NCBI GenBank assembly: GCA_937922785.1
Contig: CALAJQ010000005.1
Location: forward strand, 1-64,000
DNA length: 64,000 nt
DNA from: an uncultured Acidimicrobiales bacterium
GTDB taxonomy: Bacteria > Actinomycetota > Acidimicrobiia > Acidimicrobiales > SZUA-35
Reading direction: 5' to 3'
Translations under genes and position numbers: made by a program
Notes under the pieces: generated by a model
Database searches by the model: none
Seen by the model: the letters and a program-made list of their open reading frames with translations, nothing else
Told to the model about the DNA's origin: nothing
In this document: positions 26,617-35,160 of the stretch, in pieces
Numbering within the stretch: the stretch's first letter is position 1
How the letters are laid out: each line of letters starts with the position of its first letter

Positions 26617-26638
26617 GGTTCTGGGCGCAGCCAGAACC
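26617..26638. terminator. Hairpin between the CMD gene and the opposed PQQ-propeller gene
   Basis: Perfect 8-bp arms GGTTCTGG and CCAGAACC enclose GCGCAG. It sits between two convergent 3' ends, so it could terminate both transcripts. The arm sequence resembles the start of the dispersed GTTCTGG repeat. No T run follows. Confidence 0.45.
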
Positions 26639-26704
26639 GGGAGTGGTGGCCTTGGACACAGCCAGAACGGGGGTTTGTGGTTCTTGTTCAGGTCAAAATG
26701 CGAA

Positions 26705-28276
26705 CTAGCCGATGGCGTAGAACGTCCCATTACGGGAGCCGACAAAGATCTTGCCCTCCCAGACGGCTGGCGTTGACTCAATGCAGCCCTCATCCAAGTA
26801 AACGTCCCACAGCTCAACCGGGGCGTCGCCAGTGATGTCGAAAGCGTGGAGATGGCCAAGGCAGTCGCCTTGAATCAGTACGCCGTCAACAACCACGGGG
26901 CTTTGCCACAGCGGCCCAGGCAGATTCAGCAGCCAACGTTCTTCACCGGTCGCCCGGTCCAATCCCAACACTCGACCGTCATCGGTGGGCACAATCAGTA
27001 GGTCTTCCCACAGCGCAGGAGTGGCCCAGACTCCAGTGTCAAGGCCGCTGCGGGCCTCACGCCCCCAAACCAAGGGATCATCCGGCCTGGACGGATCAAG
27101 CTTGATGATCTGGCCAACTTCTTGACTCCGAGAGTTGCCTCGCTCGTACTCGATCCCGGCATAGATCATGCCTTCGTCATCAATCACCAACGTGGCGTCG
27201 ATGTCATCACCGGCCCAATAGCGGAACGTCCGTGTCGGCTCTATGCCGTCTTCGATACCAGAAATATCCCAACCCTGAATCAGGCCGCCACCGTTGCCGA
27301 AATAGACAGTGTTGCCGCTGATGGCCACTGAGTTTTCAATCGACACTGCGTTCGAACCGCCGAGAGCGTCAAGCAGTTCCTGATCCCATCCTGGGGCGGA
27401 GAACACGATTTGTGGGTCAACGGTGACTTTCCCGTCGGCGTCATAAGCACGGTTCAGTTTCACTACAAACCAGCGTGAGTTTTCCCCGCCTTCGATTAGG
27501 TAGTCACCAATGACCAAGGCCGAGCCGTCCCAATCATCGTTCCACTTAGTTGGTTTCACTGCGTCGGCGTTCAACTTCCAAAGCGACCGAGGTTCTTCCC
27601 CGTCTAGGGCGACTACGTGGAAGTCATTGTCACGAGAACCTGTGTAGAGCAACGGGAAGCCGTCCGGGTCGATTGTGATAGACCCCTTGATGATGTCGCC
27701 GGTCTCATAAGGCGGATACACCTGGGCGCCGGTGTCGGGATCTAAGAAGTTGACTTTGCGGTTGTAGCCGCCGAATGCAACCCACCAGTTGTCGGTGTCA
27801 CCGGGAGGGCGGAAGACCGACGGCTGACCGGTCCAGCCAGAGCCGCACCAAAGCTTGGCTTGGCCACCGACGGTGGAGTTTGAACATCCAATCTCAGCAG
27901 TCCACAGAACCGAAGGGTCTTGCGGGATGGGCCCGGTCCCATAGAACGACCGCGTCGGGTTACCTCTGAAGGTCAAGAGTCCTTCCACCGCTCCCAGAGC
28001 GCTCCAGGGTTGACCTGAAGAAGTTGGGTCGACCCAACCCTCATAAGGGGGCTTGGTAGTCGTGGTGGTCTCGGGTGGAGCAGTTGTGGTTGTGGTCGCC
28101 GGCGCCGTTGTGGGAGGCGTGGTTTGGGTGAGACCAGCCACGTCTACGTCGCCGCCAGTTGAGGTTGGGTCCCATGTGTTCCACACGAACACACCGATCA
28201 TCGCCAAGCTCATGATCACCAAGAACGCAGCTAGCCCGTCACCACTGTGGGTTCCGTCGGGCCGCTGCTCGGTCAT
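26705..28276 (-). CDS. Membrane-anchored PQQ-like beta-propeller protein
   Basis: The 523-residue protein has an N-terminal membrane segment (about 14-33), a Thr/Pro-rich linker (about 48-78) and an extracellular beta-propeller built of PQQ/PQQ-like blades. Examples are GRVLGLDRATGEERWLLNLP, LHAFDITGDAPVELWDVYL and WEGKIFVGSRNGTFYAI at the end. Such proteins may be scaffolds like BamB-type propellers or quinoprotein dehydrogenases, but no clear catalytic residues can be named. The start overlaps the prfC stop by 4 nt, so it lies downstream in the prfC transcript. Confidence 0.82.
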   Translation of the reverse strand: MTEQRPDGTHSGDGLAAFLVIMSLAMIGVFVWNTWDPTSTGGDVDVAGLTQTTPPTTAPATTTTTAPPETTTTTKPPYEGWVDPTSSGQPWSALGAVEGLLTFRGNPTRSFYGTGPIPQDPSVLWTAEIGCSNSTVGGQAKLWCGSGWTGQPSVFRPPGDTDNWWVAFGGYNRKVNFLDPDTGAQVYPPYETGDIIKGSITIDPDGFPLLYTGSRDNDFHVVALDGEEPRSLWKLNADAVKPTKWNDDWDGSALVIGDYLIEGGENSRWFVVKLNRAYDADGKVTVDPQIVFSAPGWDQELLDALGGSNAVSIENSVAISGNTVYFGNGGGLIQGWDISGIEDGIEPTRTFRYWAGDDIDATLVIDDEGMIYAGIEYERGNSRSQEVGQIIKLDPSRPDDPLVWGREARSGLDTGVWATPALWEDLLIVPTDDGRVLGLDRATGEERWLLNLPGPLWQSPVVVDGVLIQGDCLGHLHAFDITGDAPVELWDVYLDEGCIESTPAVWEGKIFVGSRNGTFYAIG

Positions 28277-29871
28277 CCCAGGCCGCCTTCAGCGACCATT
28301 CGTTCAAGCGTCAGCTCGGGATGGTCAGCGAGGACTCGCTCCATCCAGTACCGGCTCTCAAAGAGGGCAAGGTGGGTCCCGTTAGCCCTTGTCATGACTT
28401 CGACGCCTTGCATTGCGCGAAGCTGCTTTGTGCTTTCAGCGTTAGTCCTGCGGGCGATTGTGTAGGGCGTTGGGGTCAATTCGACTGGCGCCCCGAATTC
28501 GGTCTCAAGCCGGTGCGTCGCAACCTCAAACTGGAGTTGGCCAACTGCGGCCAGAATCGGCGCTTGGTCGCCCAGGTCGGCATCTCGCAGTACCTGGATG
28601 GCGCCCTCTTCGTCCAGCTGAGCCAGGCCTTTTCGGAACTGCTTGAACTTTGACGTGTCAAGCACCCGAGCCCTCATGAAGTACTCGGGAGCGAATGCGG
28701 GAAGCTCGGGCCAATCGGCCTCTTTGCCAACCCAGACTGCGTCGCCAACTTGAACGTCGTTTGCGTTGACCAAACCCAGAATGTCTCCTGGGAAGGCCTC
28801 ATCAACTGTTTCGCGGTCTTGGCCGAACAAAGTCTGCGCGTACTTGGTGGAGAATTGGCGGCCTGTACGTCCGGCTGTGGCCAACATGCCTCTCTCGAAC
28901 TTGCCACTACAGACTCGAACGAATGCAATGCGGTCTCGGTGGGCACGATCCATACCGGCCTGAACTTTGAACACGAGGCCAGCGAAGGGGTCATCAACTG
29001 GTCGTGTGTCGCCGTTGGCAAGAACGCGGGCGTCGGGTGAAGGAACCATGTCGATGACACCGTCCAACAGAAAGCGGATACCAAAGTTTGTAAGCGCAGA
29101 GCCAAAGAACACCGGCGTTGATTCACAAGCTCGGAAGGTCTCGATGTTTGGGTTCCGCCCTAGCTCTGACAACAGTTCAGATTCTTCCGAAGCAACTTCC
29201 CAATGTTCACCTTCGGTAGCCGCAGCTTCATCGGCGCTCATGTCTGTCTCAGGGGCAATGGTCGAACCGCGGGCGGTCCGTTCGAACTTGGTATAGCCGC
29301 CAGTCGTGCGGTTGATGATGCCGCGGAAGTCGCCTGCGTAGCCAACGGGCCAGGTGGCGGGGGTTGGTTCGACGATCAGGGTTTCTTCGATCTCGTCCAA
29401 CAGCTCAAGCGCACCCTTGCCGGGCCGATCCCACTTGTTGATGAGGGTCATGAACGGGATTTCTCGTTCACGACACACCTCGAACAGTTTTAGCGTCTGA
29501 GGCTCGATGCCTTTCGCGGCGTCCAAAACCATTACTGCTGCATCGGCAGCGGCAAGCACTCGGTAGGTGTCTTCGGAGAAGTCGCGGTGACCGGGGGTGT
29601 CTAGGAGGTTCACAACCTTGTCTCGGTAGGCGAACTGAAGGGCGGCTGAGGTAATGGAAATGCCGCGTTGCTGTTCCATTTCCATCCAGTCAGAGGTGGC
29701 GGCGCGGCCTCCTGAGCGAGCCTTAACAGCGCCTGCCTCTTTGCCAAGGGCGCCGCCGTAAAGCAGAAACTTCTCTGTCAGTGTGGTTTTGCCCGCGTCA
29801 GGGTGAGAGATGATTGCGAACGTACGACGTCGTTCTGCCTCTCCGGCTACCTCTGACTTAGGACTAGACAC
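28273..29871 (-). CDS. prfC: Peptide chain release factor 3
   Basis: This 532-residue translational GTPase recycles RF1/RF2 after peptide release. G-domain motifs are SHPDAGKTTLTEK (P-loop), DTPGHRDFSEDTYR (G3) and INKWDRPGK (G4). Insertion and C-terminal parts such as GMDRAHRDRIAFVRVCSG and AVGQLQFEVATHRLE are RF3-specific rather than EF-G-like. GTG 29871 is preferred to TTG 29880, because a TACTCT box (29880-29885) lies 8 nt before it and overlaps the TTG. Confidence 0.95.
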   Translation of the reverse strand: MSSPKSEVAGEAERRRTFAIISHPDAGKTTLTEKFLLYGGALGKEAGAVKARSGGRAATSDWMEMEQQRGISITSAALQFAYRDKVVNLLDTPGHRDFSEDTYRVLAAADAAVMVLDAAKGIEPQTLKLFEVCREREIPFMTLINKWDRPGKGALELLDEIEETLIVEPTPATWPVGYAGDFRGIINRTTGGYTKFERTARGSTIAPETDMSADEAAATEGEHWEVASEESELLSELGRNPNIETFRACESTPVFFGSALTNFGIRFLLDGVIDMVPSPDARVLANGDTRPVDDPFAGLVFKVQAGMDRAHRDRIAFVRVCSGKFERGMLATAGRTGRQFSTKYAQTLFGQDRETVDEAFPGDILGLVNANDVQVGDAVWVGKEADWPELPAFAPEYFMRARVLDTSKFKQFRKGLAQLDEEGAIQVLRDADLGDQAPILAAVGQLQFEVATHRLETEFGAPVELTPTPYTIARRTNAESTKQLRAMQGVEVMTRANGTHLALFESRYWMERVLADHPELTLERMVAEGGLG

Positions 29872-29879
29872 AAGGCGCA

Positions 29880-29885
29880 AGAGTA
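29880..29885 (-). promoter_or_regulatory. Putative -10 box (TACTCT) of prfC
   Basis: On the minus strand TACTCT ends 8 nt before GTG 29871, which suggests a leaderless transcript that would also cover the PQQ-propeller gene. Confidence 0.35.
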
Positions 29886-29951
29886 GCGCTGGAATCGGGG
29901 CTTAGCTTTCGGTTTACCGGCTGGCGCATGAGGCGTTAAGCCCCCGCCCTG

Positions 29952-30001
29952 CTTCTGTCAGAGGTTTATCGGGCTATAGCCCGATAAACCTCTGACAGAA
30001 G
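29952..30001. repeat. 50-bp perfect palindrome
   Basis: The arms CTTCTGTCAGAGGTTTATCG and onwards match without a mismatch over 25 bp, with the centre between 29976 and 29977 (GGGCTA|TAGCCC) and no loop. It lies 16 nt after the response-regulator stop and about 80 nt before prfC, both on the minus strand. It may be a terminator, although no T run follows on either strand, or a cruciform-forming protein-binding site. Confidence 0.95.
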
Positions 30002-30017
30002 GGTTGACGAGTGGGAG

Positions 30018-30671
30018 CTATTCGTCGTCTTCGTCGTCGGCGTTGTCGAGGTTGATGATTCCGAGGCGTACAGCGCTAAGCACGGCGTGTGTGAGGCTCT
30101 GGGCATCAAGCTTGCGGTAGATGGCGTTCAGGTGGTTGTGAACGGTCTTGGTGGTGATTCCAAGATGCCGTCCGGCCTGCTTAGTGCTCATGCCATCTGC
30201 GATGGCCTGGAGGATCTCGATCTGGCGATCGCTCAGTAGGTCCTGGTTAGCCCGATGCTCGTTTGCTGTTGTCAGCATTGCGCCGGCCAAAGCAGGTGAA
30301 AGAACAGTTTCGCCGTCCACCACACGAAGAACGGTCTCGCGAACGTCCTTAAACGAGGTGCCTTTTGACATGTACGCACTTGCGCCGGCCGCAATTGCGT
30401 CCCGGGTTTTGTCAATGTCGTCGTGCATTGTCAGAACTGCGATGCGCGCACCGGGGACCTCGTCGCGGATACGTCGAGTAGCCTCGATGCCGTCCATTAC
30501 TGGCATTGAGAGATCCATAAGGATTACGTCGGGCTGAAGCGCCTTGGCTAGAGCCAGCGCTTCCTCACCTGTTGAAGCTTCACCCAAGACCGTGTCCCCG
30601 GCCGACTCGAATGAGCGCCGCAAACCTTCCCTTAGTAGGGCGTGGTCATCAGCCAGCAAGATTTTGATCAT
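30018..30671 (-). CDS. Response regulator, NarL/LuxR type
   Basis: The 217-residue protein has a receiver domain (about 1-120) with DDHALLREGL, phospho-acceptor Asp in DVILMDLSMPVMDG, and the Lys in YMSKGTS. A LuxR-type helix-turn-helix (about 145-205) follows with LSDRQIEILQAIADGMSTKQ and TTKTVHNHLNAIYRKL. An acidic tail (NADDEDDE) closes it. Its start overlaps the 3' end of the upstream histidine kinase by 23 nt; the pair is clearly one system. Targets are unknown. Confidence 0.95.
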   Translation of the reverse strand: MIKILLADDHALLREGLRRSFESAGDTVLGEASTGEEALALAKALQPDVILMDLSMPVMDGIEATRRIRDEVPGARIAVLTMHDDIDKTRDAIAAGASAYMSKGTSFKDVRETVLRVVDGETVLSPALAGAMLTTANEHRANQDLLSDRQIEILQAIADGMSTKQAGRHLGITTKTVHNHLNAIYRKLDAQSLTHAVLSAVRLGIINLDNADDEDDE

Positions 30672-32415
30672 TGATTTCTCCAGGAGTTTGGCTGGTCAGG
30701 ACACTAATAACTGTGCCCTGATCTGGCTCACTTGTTACTTCTAAGAATGCCCCAACTGAGGCCGCACGTTCACGCATACCCACAAGTCCATAAGCGTTTC
30801 CGCGTATTCCCTTGCTCGGATCGAACCCACGGCCATCGTCTTGCACCGTCAGAACGCCCTTTCCACCGCTGATAGACCATCCCACATGTACCTGAGTTGC
30901 GTTGGCATGCTTCTCGATATTAGTCAGGGCCTCTTGGGCAATACGAAGCAGTTCGTTCTCCACAATTGCGGTTAACCGAGCGCTTGGATCCTCTGGCAAG
31001 GAAAGAGTGATGTCAGAGATCGCAGTTCTTCGCCGGACTCGATCGACCACTTCGGACAGCAAGACCGAGAGCGGGCGAGTTGTTGAGACCGCAGCCCGCA
31101 TGTCCATAAGGGTGTCTCGCAGTTCCGCGATTGCACCTTGAGTGTCCTCGTGAAGGTTCTTTAGGTCCGACGATGGTTCGGACTGCTCGGTGTTGATGCG
31201 TTCGATTTCCATCGAAATGTAAGTCAGATACTGGCCGAGGCGATCGTGGAGATCTCTAGCGATTCGGGTTCGTTCTTCAGCCGCCGCAAGCGATCGAAGC
31301 TGCCCGAAGGCTCGTGCGTTGGCGATAGTTAGCGCTAGCACCTCCGAAGTTCCGGCCAGGAGCTTGGCATCGTTGGCGCTGAAGTGGCCTGGGGAGTTGT
31401 TTTCCAGCGCAACCAGCCCCGTGTCTACACCCGACACGACAAGTCGGCTGTACATTCCGCTGCCGATGCGGTCACTGACTGTGCTCAAGTCCAAGACTCG
31501 CAGCACTTCTGATGATGTCGTGGCTTCCTGTAGTGGTGCCGGTAACGACGTGTTGCGGATGATGGGTGGCAGGTTGAAGCCGTCTTGAACCTGGGGGGCC
31601 CAAGTCGATTCTTCGAAAGTCAAGATGGCCAGCCGGTCAGCACCGAAGCTCTCAATCAGCTGTTGCCGGGTGTTCTGGAGAACCTCAGCCAGGTCAAGAG
31701 AAGACGGGAGCGACCGTGTCACGTTGTTCAACGCACCAAGCAGATGGTTGGTCTCGGCCAGTTTGTCGAGGCTGCCTTCTAGCTTTCGCCCTCGGCTCTC
31801 TAGCTCAAGCAGGCGTGACTGGGCTACGCCTGGGAAGACCGCAGCGCCGCCCAGAGAGGCCACCGCAAGCGCGCCGGGTATTGCGCCGCCCCCGGCTAGG
31901 GAGAATATTGAAACCAAGGATGAGGTGAAGAGGCCAACACCTGCGCCGATTAGTCCGAGGCGTAAACCCCAGCCAAAGCTGACGATGGCAACCGCTACCA
32001 GAACACAGCCAACAAAGGGGCTGTTCAGACCCTCCGAGACTCCTGTTGCGCCAGCCAGAATCGCAACGTCAGCTAGTGCGAAACTGGCTTGCAGTGCTCG
32101 AGAATCCCCAAGCCGCAGAGGTCGGATCGTGCGCCACGAGGCCAAGAACACAACAATTGCAAGAGTGATCGCCGAGCGCACGTTGCCTTCGTCGACCTCG
32201 GTCGCCGCCCACGCCAGCCCCACCAAAGCAGCGCCCCAGCGCAGACCCACCATCAGGGCCGATAGTGAGGTTGCTACCGCAGCCTGAACGTCGGTTGAAG
32301 TCAGGGTCGATTCGTCGATCTTGCCGTGGCGAAGCGATCGCAGAGCGCGCCATACATCACGAGCTGATGGCGGACCATCTTGCTGTGTTGCGCTTGCCTG
32401 TCGACTGACGCTCAC
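30649..32415 (-). CDS. NarX/LiaS-type sensor histidine kinase with GAF domain
   Basis: This 588-residue sensor has several hydrophobic segments in residues 45-190, a coiled linker, a GAF domain (about 215-380) and a HisKA_3 dimerisation helix with RTRIARDLHDRLGQYLTY (phospho-acceptor His). The HATPase region has ENELLRIAQEALTNIEKHA (N box), VQDDGRGFD (G1) and GLVGMRERA (G2). It phosphorylates the NarL-type regulator whose gene overlaps its end. GTG 32415 is supported by GAAAGG 7 nt upstream. The GAF ligand is unknown. Confidence 0.93.
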   Translation of the reverse strand: MSVSRQASATQQDGPPSARDVWRALRSLRHGKIDESTLTSTDVQAAVATSLSALMVGLRWGAALVGLAWAATEVDEGNVRSAITLAIVVFLASWRTIRPLRLGDSRALQASFALADVAILAGATGVSEGLNSPFVGCVLVAVAIVSFGWGLRLGLIGAGVGLFTSSLVSIFSLAGGGAIPGALAVASLGGAAVFPGVAQSRLLELESRGRKLEGSLDKLAETNHLLGALNNVTRSLPSSLDLAEVLQNTRQQLIESFGADRLAILTFEESTWAPQVQDGFNLPPIIRNTSLPAPLQEATTSSEVLRVLDLSTVSDRIGSGMYSRLVVSGVDTGLVALENNSPGHFSANDAKLLAGTSEVLALTIANARAFGQLRSLAAAEERTRIARDLHDRLGQYLTYISMEIERINTEQSEPSSDLKNLHEDTQGAIAELRDTLMDMRAAVSTTRPLSVLLSEVVDRVRRRTAISDITLSLPEDPSARLTAIVENELLRIAQEALTNIEKHANATQVHVGWSISGGKGVLTVQDDGRGFDPSKGIRGNAYGLVGMRERAASVGAFLEVTSEPDQGTVISVLTSQTPGEINDQNLAG

Positions 32416-32476
32416 TTACCAACCTTTCGACGAAGAAACCCCTTCCGCAAGCGCGGAAAGTAACTCACAGCTCCAC

Positions 32477-33538
32477 CTAATGGTTACGGCATGCAACGTA
32501 GTGGGCCAAAGCTCTAAGCGTCGAGCGAACTTCTTCGCCAAACGGGAGTTTGTCTGCCTCTGCCAGCGATTCGTCCACTAATAGAGCGATTTTCTCCTCA
32601 ATATGAACAAGTGCTCCAGTTTCATGAAGGATGTGAATAATTTCGCTGAGATCGCCCTCGTTAAGGTCATCAGCCCCAACTCTGGCTAAAAGGCCGGCTT
32701 GGACTGGATTTGCCCGTTCCAACGCAGTTGCCAAGATCTCAGTCGGTTTTCCCTCACGAAGGTCATCTCCGACTGGCTTTCCAAGCACCGAAGAGTCGCC
32801 GACGATGTCAAGGAGATCGTCCCTCAGTTGGAACGCTCGGCCCAGTGGTCGGCCAAAGCGGTCGAGCTGTTCCAGCACCCCTTCGCTCGGAGGACCCTCG
32901 AGGCTCACGCCGAACTGCAAGGGTCGAACAATTGTGTAAAGCGCACTTTTGAATGTGGCTACTGATTCCGCTGTCGCCGTGTCGCGGTCTCCTGAAGCGG
33001 CCGAGCGGAGATCGAGATACTGACCAAGGTTCAGTTCGATGCGTAGTTCGTCCCAAATGTTGCGAGCCTCAATCGAGGCGTCCTGCACGAGACGGTCGGC
33101 GTAGACGTGGCTAAGGTCGCCAGCCAGAATGGCCACGCCCTCGCCAAATCGACGAGGTTCTCCAAGCCAGCCCGCTTGCGTGAACTGCTTAGACGAGACG
33201 TGATGGATTGTTGGCTGACCCCGGCGGGTGTCGGCGTTGTCCATGATGTCGTCGTGGATGAGCGCGAACGCTTGCATCAACTCAAACGCTGCGCCTGCGT
33301 CAATAATTGCGGTTTCGTCGGAGCCAGCGGGGGCCACGCCTCGCCAAGCCCAGTAACAGAAGGCTGCTCGCATTCGCTTGCCGCCGCCGTTGACGATATT
33401 GGCGAGAAACTCAACCATCTCTGCCAGGCGCTCATCTTGGGCCGACCAGCGAGCGTGCTCGGTTTCAAGTACTTCACGCAAGCGGTCGTCCACCTTGGCC
33501 GCAACCTCGGTGAGTTCGAGCGGTGCTTTCTCAGGCAT
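32477..33538 (-). CDS. Polyprenyl diphosphate synthase (geranylgeranyl/farnesyl type)
   Basis: The 353-residue trans-prenyltransferase condenses isopentenyl diphosphate with allylic diphosphates. The first aspartate-rich motif is ALIHDDIMDNADTRRG and the second QLRDDLLDIVGDSSVLGKPV; the Lys-rich GDDLREGKPTEIL follows. Residues just before the first motif determine chain length, but I would not assign C15, C20 or longer from sequence alone. It overlaps the xseB stop by one base in a minus-strand run xseA-xseB-idsA. Confidence 0.92.
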   Translation of the reverse strand: MPEKAPLELTEVAAKVDDRLREVLETEHARWSAQDERLAEMVEFLANIVNGGGKRMRAAFCYWAWRGVAPAGSDETAIIDAGAAFELMQAFALIHDDIMDNADTRRGQPTIHHVSSKQFTQAGWLGEPRRFGEGVAILAGDLSHVYADRLVQDASIEARNIWDELRIELNLGQYLDLRSAASGDRDTATAESVATFKSALYTIVRPLQFGVSLEGPPSEGVLEQLDRFGRPLGRAFQLRDDLLDIVGDSSVLGKPVGDDLREGKPTEILATALERANPVQAGLLARVGADDLNEGDLSEIIHILHETGALVHIEEKIALLVDESLAEADKLPFGEEVRSTLRALAHYVACRNH

Positions 33539-33765
33539 CAGGAAGGCCCGGAACTGTTGGCCGCAGCCGGGTCACCCAGATCAGTTAACACCTCGGCAAC
33601 ATCGGCCTGCACCACAGCGAGCCGGTCTCGGCAGAACCTAACCAACTCGGTAGCTCTCGCAAGCCGGGTACTGAGGTGATCGACGTCGACGGCAGACGTT
33701 TCCAGCTCTGACAGGATTGTCTCAAGCTCTGTTATCGCCGCTTGATAGGTCAGTTCTTCGCTCAC
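33538..33765 (-). CDS. xseB: Exodeoxyribonuclease VII small subunit
   Basis: The 75-residue protein has the XseB pattern: TYQAAITELETILSELE, then a central DVDHLSTRLARATELVRFCR. It binds XseA to form the single-strand exonuclease VII. The start overlaps the xseA stop by 4 nt, and the stop overlaps the prenyl synthase start, indicating coupled translation. Confidence 0.93.
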   Translation of the reverse strand: MSEELTYQAAITELETILSELETSAVDVDHLSTRLARATELVRFCRDRLAVVQADVAEVLTDLGDPAAANSSGPS

Positions 33766-34994
33766 GTTGAACCCTCGCCAGATTGATCTGAGTCCAGGCT
33801 AGGAGGTGTGGGGTCTAACACCGAGATCGTGGAATGGATCTCCCCGTCAGCAATTGTGGTGACAAGCTTGTCCCCTTCGGACAGCTCCGCAACTGAGCGC
33901 ACAGGCGAACCGTCAACAGTTCTAGTAATCGACCACCCTCTAGCCAGCGCCAGTGCTGGGTCGAGCGCTCTTATCCTCACCTCAGCGTTGGCCAGCCGAT
34001 GAGTCTCGTTGGCTATGCGATTCTGAGGGATCGCAGAAATTCTGTTTGCCATTGTTTCCAACCGAGCACGCTCGGCTTGGATTCGTAGAGATCCAAGATG
34101 GGCCAATCGTTTGCTGGCGGCCTCAACGCGATTGGAGAAGTTGCGCACGATTCCAACGATGTGCGCGGCGCACGCTGTCGGGGTCTTGGTGGTGGTGTGG
34201 GCTAGGTCATCACAGACTGACCGGTCAATGTCATGGCCAACTCCCATAACAACCGGCAGTGCACAGCGAGCGATGGACCGGGCGACGTCGCCGTGGTCAA
34301 ACGCAACAAGGTCGGACCTAGCACCACCTCCGCGCACTATCGCAACAACGTCGAAGTGCTCCTCGCTGCTGTCGATGGCCTGCATAGACGCCGTGATTGA
34401 TCCAATTGCAGCTTCGCCCTGAACGCGGGTATCAAACACGTGAATCTCGAATGGGTAACCGCTGCTCATAACCTCGTTCACAAAATCGGCCTCGGCAGCT
34501 GAGTTGGAACTGGTAACCAAAGCGATCGATAGCGGTAAAGCAGCGATCGGAAGCCGTTTGTTGGCCTCCAGAATTCCCTCCGCCTTCAGCTCAGCAAAAA
34601 GAAGCGCCTTGGCAATTTCCAACTTTCCAACCGTGTAGGACGGATCTATCAAGCTCATCTTTAGCTGGATTCGGCCCGAGCGAGGGCTGTAGCGCACTGC
34701 GCCTCTGATCAGGATTTCCATGCCATCGGCCATGCGAACACCCGACGCAGCGACCTTCATTAAGATGTTGTTGACCCGGCGCTTGTCCTTATCGAACAAA
34801 GCAACACTCATCACAGCACTAGTGGCGGACCCCAAGTTGTCAGACTCGTCGACGAGATCGAAATAGACAGTTCCAGACGAGTGCCGCTTCAAGCCAGAGA
34901 TTGTGCCTCTAACCCAAACTTCGGTACTGAATGCCCCGTTCACGGCAGCCGAGACCACATCACACAGCTCTCTGACGCTCAGGCTCTCTGTCAC
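33762..34994 (-). CDS. xseA: Exodeoxyribonuclease VII large subunit
   Basis: This 410-residue catalytic subunit degrades single-stranded DNA from both ends. It begins with an OB-fold (about 10-105) containing VWVRGTISGLKRHSSGTVYF and continues with the catalytic part, including IALVTSSNSAAEADFVNEV, VRGGGARSDLVAFD and GHDIDRSVCDDLAHTTTKTP. A C-terminal coiled region ends with DPALALARGWSI. GTG 34994 is supported by TAGTTT 7 nt upstream. Confidence 0.95.
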   Translation of the reverse strand: MTESLSVRELCDVVSAAVNGAFSTEVWVRGTISGLKRHSSGTVYFDLVDESDNLGSATSAVMSVALFDKDKRRVNNILMKVAASGVRMADGMEILIRGAVRYSPRSGRIQLKMSLIDPSYTVGKLEIAKALLFAELKAEGILEANKRLPIAALPLSIALVTSSNSAAEADFVNEVMSSGYPFEIHVFDTRVQGEAAIGSITASMQAIDSSEEHFDVVAIVRGGGARSDLVAFDHGDVARSIARCALPVVMGVGHDIDRSVCDDLAHTTTKTPTACAAHIVGIVRNFSNRVEAASKRLAHLGSLRIQAERARLETMANRISAIPQNRIANETHRLANAEVRIRALDPALALARGWSITRTVDGSPVRSVAELSEGDKLVTTIADGEIHSTISVLDPTPPSLDSDQSGEGST

Positions 34995-35001
34995 CTGACT
35001 A

Positions 35002-35007
35002 AAACTA
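35002..35007 (-). promoter_or_regulatory. Putative -10 box (TAGTTT) of the xseA operon
   Basis: On the minus strand TAGTTT ends 7 nt before GTG 34994, which fits a leaderless xseA-xseB-prenyl synthase mRNA. Confidence 0.4.
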
Positions 35008-35048
35008 TCCGCCGAATGTCGAGCTCTGAGTACTAGTTTCTCTCAGTC

Positions 35049-35063
35049 GAGGCGAACCGCCTC
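35049..35063. other. Small hairpin in the xseA / GGDEF-EAL divergent gap
   Basis: GAGGCG and CGCCTC form a 6-bp stem around AAC. It lies midway between two divergent promoters, so it could be an operator; there is no further support. Confidence 0.3.
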
Positions 35064-35148
35064 GGTGAACTCAGCACACTCTGGGTGGTGTCGCCGGTGC
35101 TCTCAGAGGTGTTTGGTCATTCAGGTCGGCGCACATCTTCGGAAGGGA

Positions 35149-35154
35149 TAGTTT
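35149..35154 (+). promoter_or_regulatory. Putative -10 box (TAGTTT) of the GGDEF-EAL gene
   Basis: TAGTTT ends 6 nt before GTG 35161. Confidence 0.4.
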
Positions 35155-35160
35155 CAGACT

